64,000 nucleotides of DNA from Dyadobacter sp. CY343 (lineage in GTDB: Bacteria > Bacteroidota > Bacteroidia > Cytophagales > Spirosomataceae): positions 1-64,000 of the forward strand of contig NZ_JAJUXK010000001.1 in assembly GCF_021390335.1 (NCBI RefSeq), read 5' to 3'. Of the stretch, positions 26,412-35,016 are shown in pieces (within the stretch, counting starts at the first letter, position 1; each line of letters begins with the position of its first letter). The position numbers and the translations under genes were made by a program. Under the pieces are notes generated by a model. It was not told the DNA's origin and did no database searches. It saw only the letters and a program-made list of their open reading frames with translations.

Positions 26412-27203
26412 TTAAGGTTTTATGAATGGACCTGCAATTGCAAGTACTGCTTCTTTGGTCAAAGGCTCGTCAAAAGCTTCTGAAATGGCTGCATCGGTCT
26501 TCGAAGCTAATCCTTTCAGGTCTTTTCCGCCTTGTGTCAGATTATCTTCGCCAGCATAGATAGCAGGAACTGCGCCTTCTTTTCCGGTGATCCAGCCTTT
26601 CATTGCCGCATTTCCGGTAACGGAAGCAGCCAGTCTGCGTACAACCGCCGCGTGACGCGCTTCCACCGAGTGAACCTGCAATGCATATTCAAGGATCTGA
26701 GGATCACCGATCAATGCACCAGCTTGTCCTTTGTAGGCACGCACGCCGGTATCTTCCAGGGCGCTGGATACAGTTACAAACGTTTTGTAATTAGTAAAAA
26801 CATCACCGAATGCGCCGCCGTACTGGAAGTCGAAAGACGGTTTTGCGATTGCTTTTGTACCCAAAGCTTTTACAAGAAATGCAACGTGCTGCGTTTCGTG
26901 TTTGCCAATCTGGGTGAAAATGGTTTTATCCGTCGCAGGGATCAGACCGGCGGCTGCATTACCTGCTTTGTAAAATTCGTCTTCCAGGAATTCCAGCGTC
27001 AATGCATAGTTCAATACATCCACTGCACCGGCAGACTGTGCGAAAGCTTTGTTGACGATACTTGCAAAAACGGTCGGTACTGCCACAGTCGCCAGTTTTG
27101 AACCTACCTTACTCATAAAATGACGGCGGGTAGCATATTCAAGCCTGCCTAGTGCGTCACCGTCAATTTTTTGAAAATTGTCAATTATTTTAAATATATC
27201 CAT
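26412..27203 (-). CDS. Tat-exported ferritin-like protein (Ferritin_2)
   Basis: A 263-residue protein with a Tat-like signal (RRHFMSKVGSKLATVAVPTVF, cleavage near AFA-Q), then a four-helix ferritin-like domain of the desiccation-related Ferritin_2 type. Acidic and His residues sit in the pattern LEFLEDEFY, GKHETQHV, EDTGVRAYKG and VEARHAAVVRR, consistent with a di-iron site. It is exported to the periplasm. The gene follows a paralogue by 28 bases; together they are one operon. Whether they store iron, detoxify oxidants or act in desiccation is unknown. Confidence 0.83.
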   Translation of the reverse strand: MDIFKIIDNFQKIDGDALGRLEYATRRHFMSKVGSKLATVAVPTVFASIVNKAFAQSAGAVDVLNYALTLEFLEDEFYKAGNAAAGLIPATDKTIFTQIGKHETQHVAFLVKALGTKAIAKPSFDFQYGGAFGDVFTNYKTFVTVSSALEDTGVRAYKGQAGALIGDPQILEYALQVHSVEARHAAVVRRLAASVTGNAAMKGWITGKEGAVPAIYAGEDNLTQGGKDLKGLASKTDAAISEAFDEPLTKEAVLAIAGPFIKP

Positions 27204-27231
27204 GATTTCTGATTCAGATTAAGTGGGAAGA

Positions 27232-27954
27232 TTATTTACCGACGTTGGCTCCTGTGATGGTTTCTTTAACGTAACCCTTTACAGCATTCAGAATATCGGC
27301 AGGCGCGATCGCCTTATCCATTCCATTTGCATCCAGGATATCATCACCGGCAAAATCAGCCGACTTAGGATTGATCAGATCACGGATTACCGCCGCGTGA
27401 CGGGCTTCCACTGAAACGATCTTGCCAGCCAATAAAAGGTTTCCGCCGTCTTTCAGCAGCTTGCCCGCTCCGTTGTAAGCAGCTACGCCTGTATCTTCAA
27501 AAAGCTTGGCAGCACCCAGTACCGCGTCCTTTTTTGTGAAGTCAATACTGGCGAAATTTGGAGTAAGTCCTTTGATCGCCTTGTCGCCCAATGCAGCTTT
27601 GAAAAATTCTCTGTGAATGATCTCGTGGTCGCGGATATCGGTCAGGATCGTTTTTTCGGCGTCGGTCATTCCCATGTAAGGTGTGGTAATTACCTGCGAA
27701 TAAAATGCAGCTTCCAGTTGTTCGAGTGCGTATGCATAGTTAAGTACACCTACGTCGCCTGAGCCCAGGTCAACAGTATCGCCGTTGCCTCCTGGCATTG
27801 GTTCTGTTTCATCGTCTTTACAAGCGCTTGCGAGTGCAATGGTACCCAGCGAGGTAGCGATACCTGCTGCTCTCAAAAACGAGCGCCTGTTTACCGGCGA
27901 TGTTTCCCCTTCTCTTTTACCTGAATTGGTTTCTGGTTTCAATAGTTTGTTCAT
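27232..27954 (-). CDS. Tat lipoprotein with ferritin-like domain
   Basis: A 240-residue paralogue of the gene downstream. The Tat signal (RRSFLRAAGIATSLGTIAL) ends in LASAC, so the protein is both Tat-exported and lipid-anchored. The ferritin-like residues are LEQLEAAFY, RDHEIIHREF, EDTGVAAYNG and VEARHAAVIRD, the same order as in its neighbour. One is tethered and the other soluble. Iron binding is inferred from the residues. The upstream 570-base spacer probably holds the promoter. Confidence 0.83.
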   Translation of the reverse strand: MNKLLKPETNSGKREGETSPVNRRSFLRAAGIATSLGTIALASACKDDETEPMPGGNGDTVDLGSGDVGVLNYAYALEQLEAAFYSQVITTPYMGMTDAEKTILTDIRDHEIIHREFFKAALGDKAIKGLTPNFASIDFTKKDAVLGAAKLFEDTGVAAYNGAGKLLKDGGNLLLAGKIVSVEARHAAVIRDLINPKSADFAGDDILDANGMDKAIAPADILNAVKGYVKETITGANVGK

Positions 27955-28523
27955 AGCTTCAAAGGTTATTGAGCTCTCTCGTACATCGAAAGATTTGCAA
28001 AGACCTACGCCACTAAAAATGCTTTAGATCGAAAGGGGAAGAAAAAGCGGGAAGCGATGTATTCAGTAGGAGCAGGGCTAAAAAACAAAAAGAGCCTATT
28101 TCTAGACTCTTTTTGTTTTCAGACTAACCGATGAAATTCTCAATAACGTTGAGTAAATAATGCCATCCAGGTATTCAATCAATGAATGTATAGCGCTAAT
28201 TTCGGGGATGAGCGTGTAGTATAATTTCTATTTATGACTCTTAAATGAGTTCGACACAAATATAAGTGATTCTGTTTCGTTTCAGATAGTACGATTCAAA
28301 ATATTTTGAACAAATTTCGTTGTCATGCACAACCTATGGCAGATTTAAGGATTTTGTAATAAAAATTCTGATTTTGTGTCCAACAGTACATTTTTCTCAA
28401 CGCTTCACCATTTCGAAAAAAGTGCTGTAAAATTTTTTTAGAGCGATGAAATCTGTTCTTTTGTCCCCGGTCTGCGGGCATAAGTTCTTGCCTGCTGCCT
28501 GACTTTACATTAAAAACAAAACT
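27955..28523. other. Intergenic region with an orphan terminator-like hairpin
   Basis: No gene is supported in these 570 bases. A strong inverted repeat lies at 28084-28117. The remainder is AT-rich and probably contains the promoters of the divergent ferritin-like operon and the PepSY-like gene. Confidence 0.5.
28084..28117. terminator. Orphan terminator-like hairpin
   Basis: AACAAAAAGAG pairs with CTCTTTTTGTT around a 12-base loop, with T runs on one side and A runs on the other. No gene ends on either side. It could end an unseen small transcript or be a remnant. Confidence 0.5.
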
Positions 28524-28829
28524 ATGCGAAAGCTCATTTTTGCCACTATTCTGGCCTTGCTCGCAATATGTAATCTGCCTTCCGGAAAGCTCCGTGCCGC
28601 GAATCTGCCACATATACCCATCGCCCAGGAAAAGGTGGCGGTTAGACCGGAAGATCTGCCCGAGGCAGTTAAATCGACACTTGCGTCCGATGATTACGCG
28701 GAGTGGAAAGTTTCCAGCGCCTATATTGTAAAAAGAGACAATAATGCGCAGTATTACGAGATCAATCTTAAAAAAGGAGAGGAATCGTTAACAGTGAATC
28801 TGGACAAATATGGCCGGAAAGTCGATTAG
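28524..28829 (+). CDS. Small exported PepSY-like protein
   Basis: A 101-residue exported protein. An N-terminal signal (MRKLIFATILALLAICNLPSG) leads to a domain with LPEAVKSTL, then the EWKVSSAYIVKRD segment, YYEINLKKGE and a final DKYGRKVD. This is the pattern of PepSY-like/BLIP-like putative beta-lactamase-inhibitor domains of Bacteroidota. Such proteins are often located next to two-component systems; here the sigma-54 response regulator starts 135 bases downstream. A terminator lies between them, so a joint role is only a possibility. Confidence 0.8.
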   Translation: MRKLIFATILALLAICNLPSGKLRAANLPHIPIAQEKVAVRPEDLPEAVKSTLASDDYAEWKVSSAYIVKRDNNAQYYEINLKKGEESLTVNLDKYGRKVD

Positions 28830-28864
28830 CCGTTTTCTGAATTAATTTTACAAAAGCTACAATT

Positions 28865-28890
28865 AAAAGCCGGGCATACTCCGGCTTTTT
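28865..28890 (+). terminator. Rho-independent terminator after the PepSY-like gene
   Basis: AAAAGCCGG / CCGGCTTTT form a 9-bp stem around a 7-base loop, followed by a T run. It lies 35 bases after the stop. Confidence 0.85.
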
Positions 28891-28940
28891 GAGCTTACTT
28901 TTTATAATTTTACGTTTATCCCGCTCGTTAGTAAGCTATT

Positions 28941-28948
28941 TATTTTTG
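28941..28948 (+). promoter_or_regulatory. Possible -7 box of the response regulator gene
   Basis: TATTTTTG matches TAnnTTTG and lies only 17 bases before the ATG at 28965, which would give a very short leader. No convincing TTTG box is at the right distance upstream. Confidence 0.35.
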
Positions 28949-28964
28949 ACCTACTTAATATCCC

Positions 28965-30332
28965 ATGGCTCATCTGCTCCTCGTTGAAGACGATACAACT
29001 TTCTCTAAACTGTTGACCAATTTTCTTGGTAAACACGGGCATCAGGTTAAGGTTAGTTCGAATCTGAGAGAGGCCAGAGAGATCATTAGCAACAATCCTG
29101 ATGGTCCATTCGATGTGCTTATGCTCGACTACCGCCTGCCGGATGGGAACTCGGTTGACTTCCTGAAAACGCTCCGCAGCGAAGGTAACAGGACAGCTGC
29201 ATTCATTATGACCAGCTTCCACGATGTGCGTACTGCGGTGACTGCCATGCAGATAGGCGCTTTTGATTACATTACCAAGCCTGTGAATCCGGAAGAGCTG
29301 CTGATGGTTTTGAGAGAAGCGCTCAACAAAGGAGAAGTAACCAGCGTGAAGGCTGCGCCGAAAGTAAAGGGAAATTCGAAGGTGGATAGTCAGTCGCTGG
29401 ATTTTATTGAAGGTAAAAGTAAGATCTCCAAGCAGCTTTACGAATATGTGCGTTTAGTGGCACCGACAGATATGTCCGTAATCATTCAAGGTGAGAGTGG
29501 TACTGGGAAAGAACACGTAGCAAAATCTATCCACAAGCTTAGCAAGCGCAGCAGCGGACCTTTTGTTGCGATCGATTGCGGGTCGCTTTCGAAGGAATTG
29601 GCAGCGAGCGAACTGTTCGGGCACAAGAAAGGGGCGTTTACAGGGGCATTGATGGATAAGATCGGTCAGTTCGAAGCTGCCGACGGAGGTACGCTTTTTC
29701 TCGACGAGATCGGTAACCTGGGCTACGATGTTCAGATCAAGCTGCTTCGTGCATTGCAGGAGCGCATTATCGTGCCGATCGGCAGTACGCAGCAGGTGAA
29801 AGTGGATGTGAGACTGATCGCTGCAACAAACGAAGACCTGATTTCAAGTGCAGCCGCAGGCGATTTCCGGGACGATCTTTACCACAGGTTGAACGAGTTT
29901 AAAATTGAAGTACCGCCACTTCGCAAAAGGGGAGAGGATCTGGCAATATTTATTCAGCATTTTGTGGATAAAGCCAATAGCGAGCTCGACAGAAATGTGC
30001 GTGAGCTTTCGAAGGAAGTGCTGGATATTTTTATGAAATACGATTGGCCGGGTAACCTGCGCGAGCTCAATAATGTGATCAAAAGGCTTGTATTGTTATC
30101 GAAAGAAGAAGTTGCAACTTCTGGCGCATTGCCGGCTGAAATGATCACTGCAATGGAAGATACCCCGAAAGCCAGCGGCTCGGACCTGAAAGCTTTGCAG
30201 GAAACGCATGAAAAAGAAATGATCGAGAAAGTGTTGCAGGAAGTGCGTTACAATAAAAGTAAGGCAGCGAAACTCCTTAATATTGACAGGAAAACCCTGT
30301 ATTATAAAATCGAAAAATATCACATTGAATAA
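28965..30332 (+). CDS. Sigma-54-dependent response regulator, NtrC family
   Basis: A 455-residue regulator with three domains. Residues 1-120 are a receiver with phospho-acceptor Asp55 in LMLDYRLPDG. Residues 150-380 are a sigma-54 activating AAA+ domain: Walker A GESGTGKE (176-183), the sigma-54 contact loop GAFTGA (223-228), Walker B TLFLDEIG and the arginine region LYHRLNEF. The C-terminus is a Fis-type HTH ending in NKSKAAKLLNIDRKTLYYKI. The gene overlaps the 3' end of a hybrid kinase gene on the other strand by 13 bases, which suggests, but does not show, that they work together. Confidence 0.93.
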   Translation: MAHLLLVEDDTTFSKLLTNFLGKHGHQVKVSSNLREAREIISNNPDGPFDVLMLDYRLPDGNSVDFLKTLRSEGNRTAAFIMTSFHDVRTAVTAMQIGAFDYITKPVNPEELLMVLREALNKGEVTSVKAAPKVKGNSKVDSQSLDFIEGKSKISKQLYEYVRLVAPTDMSVIIQGESGTGKEHVAKSIHKLSKRSSGPFVAIDCGSLSKELAASELFGHKKGAFTGALMDKIGQFEAADGGTLFLDEIGNLGYDVQIKLLRALQERIIVPIGSTQQVKVDVRLIAATNEDLISSAAAGDFRDDLYHRLNEFKIEVPPLRKRGEDLAIFIQHFVDKANSELDRNVRELSKEVLDIFMKYDWPGNLRELNNVIKRLVLLSKEEVATSGALPAEMITAMEDTPKASGSDLKALQETHEKEMIEKVLQEVRYNKSKAAKLLNIDRKTLYYKIEKYHIE

Positions 30333-32845
30333 GCCAACGCTTTACCCTCGATCTGCTCGATTACACCACGGGCTCTTTCGGTAACACGCTCCATTTCCGG
30401 CACAGAAACTTGCGAAGGATCTTCCCGTAATGCTAACTCAAAGTTCCTAAATTGAGCTGAAAGCTCCCTGGCACCTATCTGACCCGTCCGTCCCGCCATT
30501 CTGTGCATGATTTCGGTTACTTTATCCAGTTCCCGCGTTTCAATATGAAGTTGGAGAGCCTCCACATCTGTGCGTGAATCCTTTACGAACTGTTCCAAAA
30601 TTTCGCGCAATAGTCCATCGTCGCCGAAAGTCATTTGATTGAGCATCGTGAAATCGAGTTCTTCGGGCTCAGGTTCTTCGGTAGCTATTACCTCGGGAGA
30701 CGAGGAGGATTCCAGCAGTTCAAGCAAATCGTTTGAATGAAAAGGTTTCATCAGATAGCCGTCAAAGCCGAGATTGAGCAGATTCGCACGTTCTTCCGGT
30801 AAAGCCTGGGCTGTAAGCACAAAAACCTTGACATCCTGCCCGGCGATCTTGCGGATCCGTTTGCAAAGCTCAGCGCCATTCATACCCGACATACGCATAT
30901 CGGTCAAAACAAACTTAACCTGATTGTCCCACGGCCTGCTCAGTACTTCTTCTGCGGACGAGAATGAATTATGCGGAATGCCGTTCATTTCGAGAACGGA
31001 AGAGCACCATTTCAGGATGAAGGTATCATCGTCCACCAGCCATACTTTACCGGTAACATGATAGTTCTTTTCCGGAGCTTCCTCTGTCAATTCCAGTGTG
31101 TCAGCTTTTTTCATACTGGTGGTTACAAAAAAAGTTGTGCCCTGCCCTGGGCTGCTTTTGACACGAATATTGCCCTCCATTCCTTCTACGAGCGCTTTTA
31201 CAATGGTCAAGCCTAGCCCAGTACCGCCGAAACGTCTTGAAATAGAGGAATCAGCCTGTTCAAATTGATTGAAAACCCGCTGTACCTGCTCCGGCGACAA
31301 CCCGATTCCTGTATCTGAAATAGTATACTCAACCTGTATTTTGTTGTTTAATTCAACACTGGCAACCCTCAGCACAACTTCTCCGGTATCCGTAAATTTG
31401 ATCGCGTTGGTAAGCAGATTGTAAAGTACCTGTCTCAATCTGAAAGGGTCACCGCAGAGATACAGGTTGGCGGGAAGGTTGTTTTCCAATCTCAGGACCA
31501 GATTTTTGGTCGACGCACTTGGCTTCAAAACCTGTATTACTTCATTCAGTAACGGACTCATCGCAAATACACGTTCTTCAAAAGTGAAGCGGTCGGAAAT
31601 AATGCGGCTGTAATCAAGCACCTCATTGACCAGGTACAACAAGTGCTCGGATGCGGAATGGAGCGTTTCGAGATCCTGCTTTTTAGGCTTATCGACTTTT
31701 TTAAGTGCTTCGGTATAACCGATAATAGATTGGAGCGGCGTGCGGATTTCGTGGCTCATATTAGATAAAAACCGCTGTTTGGCCATGCTATGGTATTCGG
31801 CTTCCTCTTTTGCTTCTTCAAGCTGGCTCCGATAGGTATTGCTTCTGGAAATATCTGCAAATATCAGGTAGGCGAGTAATGCAGTCAAAAAGAAGAAACC
31901 CAGCATTACCCATTGCAGCATATCCACACTTTTAGCTACCATTTGATTGGCCTGGTAGCTGTCCTGGTTGGATTGGCTCAATACCTCGCTCTCGACCTCC
32001 TGCATGACGTTAAGCAGCTCGTTTACAAGTGCATTACCAGCTGTTGCAAGTTCTTTTTCCTTGTCTACGAAACTCGTGGTCCTCTTTTTCTGAGCCTTTT
32101 CAATTGCGTGAACGGCCTCATCTACCTTCTCGATCGTACTGTCTTCCTGAGCAACCGAAATCGTGTCGACCTGCACATTCACTTCCTGTTTCTGAACAAC
32201 TTTATTAGGCTGTACAGGTGCCTTTTTCGCTTTTTTATTACCCCCAAAAACCCTGTTAAAAAAGCCTTTTTTCTCGGCCGCTTTTTGTGCCGAATCGGCA
32301 ACTTCAGTATAAATAGTGGTAGTAGTGGTCCTTTTTTCTGTTTTGACTACAGTACTGTCCGGTTTCAGTTTGGTCGTGATCAATCCGGAAATGTTCTTAA
32401 CCTCGTCTTCAAGCGTTTTGGTGTCAACAAGCTTTGATCTTACTGTCACATAGTTGCCGTAAATCTTCTCTCTTTTGCGGAGGATCGTTTTCATGGAATC
32501 GATCCGGATGATCTGTAAATCATCCCCAATGCTCATGTCGCTCAGCGAGTCAAGCGTGGCGACCAGCTCGACGGATTTGGCGAGTACTTGCTCCGTATGT
32601 TCCTCGTCGCTAGCCCTACGTGCGTTCTGTAAATGGTCGAGTTGCAGGATATTTTTGAAGATCTTATTGACCAGCCTGAGTTTATCATTAGGCGTGGAGA
32701 TCATTTCGACCCGGCCAAGGATTTCCTGAAAGGCCAGTTTACTGATCAGCCACGAAGCGCCTAATGCGATAGACGCAACGATAAACCCCAGAAAAATCTT
32801 GCCTTTAACAGATTTCAAGAAAGACGGGTCGCGTAAAGTGGACAT
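30320..32845 (-). CDS. Hybrid sensor histidine kinase with receiver and Hpt domains
   Basis: An 841-residue membrane kinase. Two membrane helices (about 17-35 and 310-330) flank a long, charged sensor region with a Lys/Thr-rich segment. Then follow a HisKA domain with phospho-His365 (MSHEIRTP), a HATPase domain (NLLTNAIKFT, DTGIGL, GGTGLGL), a receiver with Asp649 (LTDMRMSGMNG) and a C-terminal Hpt domain with His781 (MHRMAGRTG). This is a full phosphorelay chain in one protein. Its stop overlaps that of the sigma-54 response regulator, a likely target. The stimulus is unknown. Confidence 0.9.
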   Translation of the reverse strand: MSTLRDPSFLKSVKGKIFLGFIVASIALGASWLISKLAFQEILGRVEMISTPNDKLRLVNKIFKNILQLDHLQNARRASDEEHTEQVLAKSVELVATLDSLSDMSIGDDLQIIRIDSMKTILRKREKIYGNYVTVRSKLVDTKTLEDEVKNISGLITTKLKPDSTVVKTEKRTTTTTIYTEVADSAQKAAEKKGFFNRVFGGNKKAKKAPVQPNKVVQKQEVNVQVDTISVAQEDSTIEKVDEAVHAIEKAQKKRTTSFVDKEKELATAGNALVNELLNVMQEVESEVLSQSNQDSYQANQMVAKSVDMLQWVMLGFFFLTALLAYLIFADISRSNTYRSQLEEAKEEAEYHSMAKQRFLSNMSHEIRTPLQSIIGYTEALKKVDKPKKQDLETLHSASEHLLYLVNEVLDYSRIISDRFTFEERVFAMSPLLNEVIQVLKPSASTKNLVLRLENNLPANLYLCGDPFRLRQVLYNLLTNAIKFTDTGEVVLRVASVELNNKIQVEYTISDTGIGLSPEQVQRVFNQFEQADSSISRRFGGTGLGLTIVKALVEGMEGNIRVKSSPGQGTTFFVTTSMKKADTLELTEEAPEKNYHVTGKVWLVDDDTFILKWCSSVLEMNGIPHNSFSSAEEVLSRPWDNQVKFVLTDMRMSGMNGAELCKRIRKIAGQDVKVFVLTAQALPEERANLLNLGFDGYLMKPFHSNDLLELLESSSSPEVIATEEPEPEELDFTMLNQMTFGDDGLLREILEQFVKDSRTDVEALQLHIETRELDKVTEIMHRMAGRTGQIGARELSAQFRNFELALREDPSQVSVPEMERVTERARGVIEQIEGKALAYSM

Positions 32846-32973
32846 AACAGACTAACCATATTCAATATCAACTAACGCATTTCAGCTGCAAAAACGTGCA
32901 GTTACAATGCATCTGTCTGATAGAGTGTGAATATAACTGATTTTAAATAAAGAAAATATTGGTGAAAACGCAG

Positions 32974-33004
32974 AAAAGGTTGCCCGGGAAGCGGGCAACC
33001 TTTT
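32974..33004. terminator. Inverted repeat downstream of the cytochrome-propeller gene
   Basis: AAAAGGTTGCCCG / CGGGCAACCTTTT form a perfect 13-bp stem with a 5-base loop. Only the stem supplies a T run on either strand. It lies 28 bases after the stop of the minus-strand gene at 33033. Confidence 0.75.
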
Positions 33005-33032
33005 CGAAACAAAATAACAATATCAATGCAGT

Positions 33033-34994
33033 TTACTTCGCAAGTGAATTGATCCAGGCAGCGATTTTCATAGCATCTGCTTTCGGAACCTGCGGCATTG
33101 GAGGCATTGGAGTTGCGTAGTCCGGCCAGTTTTCAGGCTTAGGACTATAGATCAGATCAACGATCTTCTCATTCGTATACTTGCGTTTAGCAACGTCCAG
33201 GTAAGACGGTCCAACTACCTTTTTGTCAGTTGTGTGACAAGCGAGGCAGGTGTTTCTTTGCAGGATCGGTTTTACTTCTTCAAAAGTCGGCGCTTTCGCT
33301 ACGTCAGCCTTGCCAGCTGCGGGCTTGCCTTTTCCGTCTGGCGATACGTGCTCTTTTTCAGCAGTACCTGCCGAAGCAGAAGTAGTTCCAGGTTTCGTGC
33401 CGCCCGATCGGGTCGTCTTTAATTCCGATACTTTCAGTTTTTCACCATCCGGAATATTGTTCAACGTATAATATGCATCGGGATGAACAAGCGACCAGCT
33501 GTTTGTAGCAGCTCTTACGCCTTCCAGTGATATTTTGTGAACGTAATATTGCTTCATTCCAGCGAGCACAATGCGTACCTTTTTGTTATCGTCAGAAACT
33601 TTTACGCCCGTGATCTTTACATCTTCCGTATTAATAGGAGGGCTGCCGTAAACCGGGTAATGCTTGTACAGATAGCTGCTCACGTTGTAAGAATCCAGAT
33701 CTTCGGCTGATTTGCGATCAACCGGCATAGTAAATTCTATTTCAAATCCGTCCGGCTGCGCTTTTACCGTATACATTTCAAAAGGCATTTTACCATTCCA
33801 GACAAGACGCTGCAAACCCTGGTTCGCGTCGCCTGCTGAACCCCAACCGCGGTTTGTTTCACCTACAAACATCGATCCGTCCTTGTCAAATGCCATTCTC
33901 AATACACCCGACTGGAATCCGCTGCGGAAACCAATACTCGCGCCCTGATATTCACCTTTAACTTTTTCCAAAACCACGCGCATGATATTGCTCTGGCCCT
34001 GGTCGCCCACAAATACCTGTCCGGTAAATGGACCGAATCCGCCTTTTGTATCATCCAAAATCAGCTCAGAAGTAGAAACTCCGTGTACACCATAAGGCAA
34101 CCAAACTGCCGGCAGCTGCACCATATCATATTTTTCTTTCAACTGATACAGAAACTGGGGCTTCTCGTTCATCGTATTCTCCGGCTTGATCGCACGGCCG
34201 TTCGCGTCCTTGTTCTGGCGGTTATCTCTTTCTGCGAAGAATTGCTTTTCGGTCAGTTTCACAGGCGAGTTAGGAAGTCCTGCCCATTTCAAACCAGCAG
34301 GGTGGCCCATAAAGCCGCCTTTTTTAACCTGGAAAATCGCGCCTGTTCCCATCCAGTCGCCCTGGTTGTCGGTATAGAACAGTTCGCCGTTCAGCATGCT
34401 GATACCTGCCGGGGAGCGAACTCCTGTTGCGTAAGGCTCGTATTTTCCATCATTTGTAATATGGAAGATCCAGCCTCTTGTCGGCACGCGACTTTCGCCT
34501 CTCCACCATTCTTCGTCACCAAATGCTACGTTACCGCTCACATAAAAGCTTCCGTCCGGCGCCAGTTTTGGTCCAAAAGAATATTCATGGTAATGTCCCG
34601 AAAGTGGCCACTGATAGACCGTTTCATAAACATCGGCCTTTCCGTCGCCGTTTTTATCGATCAGCTTCGTAAGCTCGCCGCGTTGTGCGCAATACAATGC
34701 ACCTTCTTTGTAAGCAAGTCCGAGGATCTCATGCAAACCTGTCGCAAATTTCCTGAAATAAGGTGTGCGGCTGGTAGGGTTATCCACGATCCATACTTCT
34801 CCGCGACGCGTTGAAATCGCCAGTGAACCGTTTGGCATCGTCGTCAAACCACCAACTTCGAGGATTATACCTTCGGGAATAGGTGGGGTGATGATCTTGT
34901 AAAAATCTTCTTCCTTAGGCGACTCCTGCGCTTTCAGCACGGTTAGCGTAGCCAAGAAAATGAATGCTATCTGAATTAATTTTTTCATTATCAA
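33033..34994 (-). CDS. Beta-propeller protein fused to cytochrome c (sugar dehydrogenase-like)
   Basis: A 653-residue exported protein. After the signal peptide, residues 25-400 look like a six-bladed beta-propeller of the PQQ-type glucose/sorbosone dehydrogenase group (for example the TGLHEILGLAYKEGALYC and ATGVRSPAGISMLNGELFYTD segments). Residues 570-653 are a cytochrome c domain with one haem site CLACH (Cys583) and a MPPMP stretch that may supply the axial Met. The fusion suggests electron transfer from an oxidised sugar or alcohol to cytochrome. It lies 22 bases after a DUF1080 gene on the same strand. The substrate is not known. Confidence 0.82.
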   Translation of the reverse strand: MIMKKLIQIAFIFLATLTVLKAQESPKEEDFYKIITPPIPEGIILEVGGLTTMPNGSLAISTRRGEVWIVDNPTSRTPYFRKFATGLHEILGLAYKEGALYCAQRGELTKLIDKNGDGKADVYETVYQWPLSGHYHEYSFGPKLAPDGSFYVSGNVAFGDEEWWRGESRVPTRGWIFHITNDGKYEPYATGVRSPAGISMLNGELFYTDNQGDWMGTGAIFQVKKGGFMGHPAGLKWAGLPNSPVKLTEKQFFAERDNRQNKDANGRAIKPENTMNEKPQFLYQLKEKYDMVQLPAVWLPYGVHGVSTSELILDDTKGGFGPFTGQVFVGDQGQSNIMRVVLEKVKGEYQGASIGFRSGFQSGVLRMAFDKDGSMFVGETNRGWGSAGDANQGLQRLVWNGKMPFEMYTVKAQPDGFEIEFTMPVDRKSAEDLDSYNVSSYLYKHYPVYGSPPINTEDVKITGVKVSDDNKKVRIVLAGMKQYYVHKISLEGVRAATNSWSLVHPDAYYTLNNIPDGEKLKVSELKTTRSGGTKPGTTSASAGTAEKEHVSPDGKGKPAAGKADVAKAPTFEEVKPILQRNTCLACHTTDKKVVGPSYLDVAKRKYTNEKIVDLIYSPKPENWPDYATPMPPMPQVPKADAMKIAAWINSLAK

Positions 34995-35016
34995 TGAGGT
35001 ATCTTAAAGGATTTGA

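Noticed and set aside
31913..32437. 174-codon frame opposite the hybrid kinase sensor region
   Set aside because: Antisense to the kinase; hydrophobic look comes from reversed Lys/Glu codons.
34083..34814. 243-codon frame opposite the propeller-cytochrome gene
   Set aside because: Antisense shadow of a real gene; translation shows no domain.
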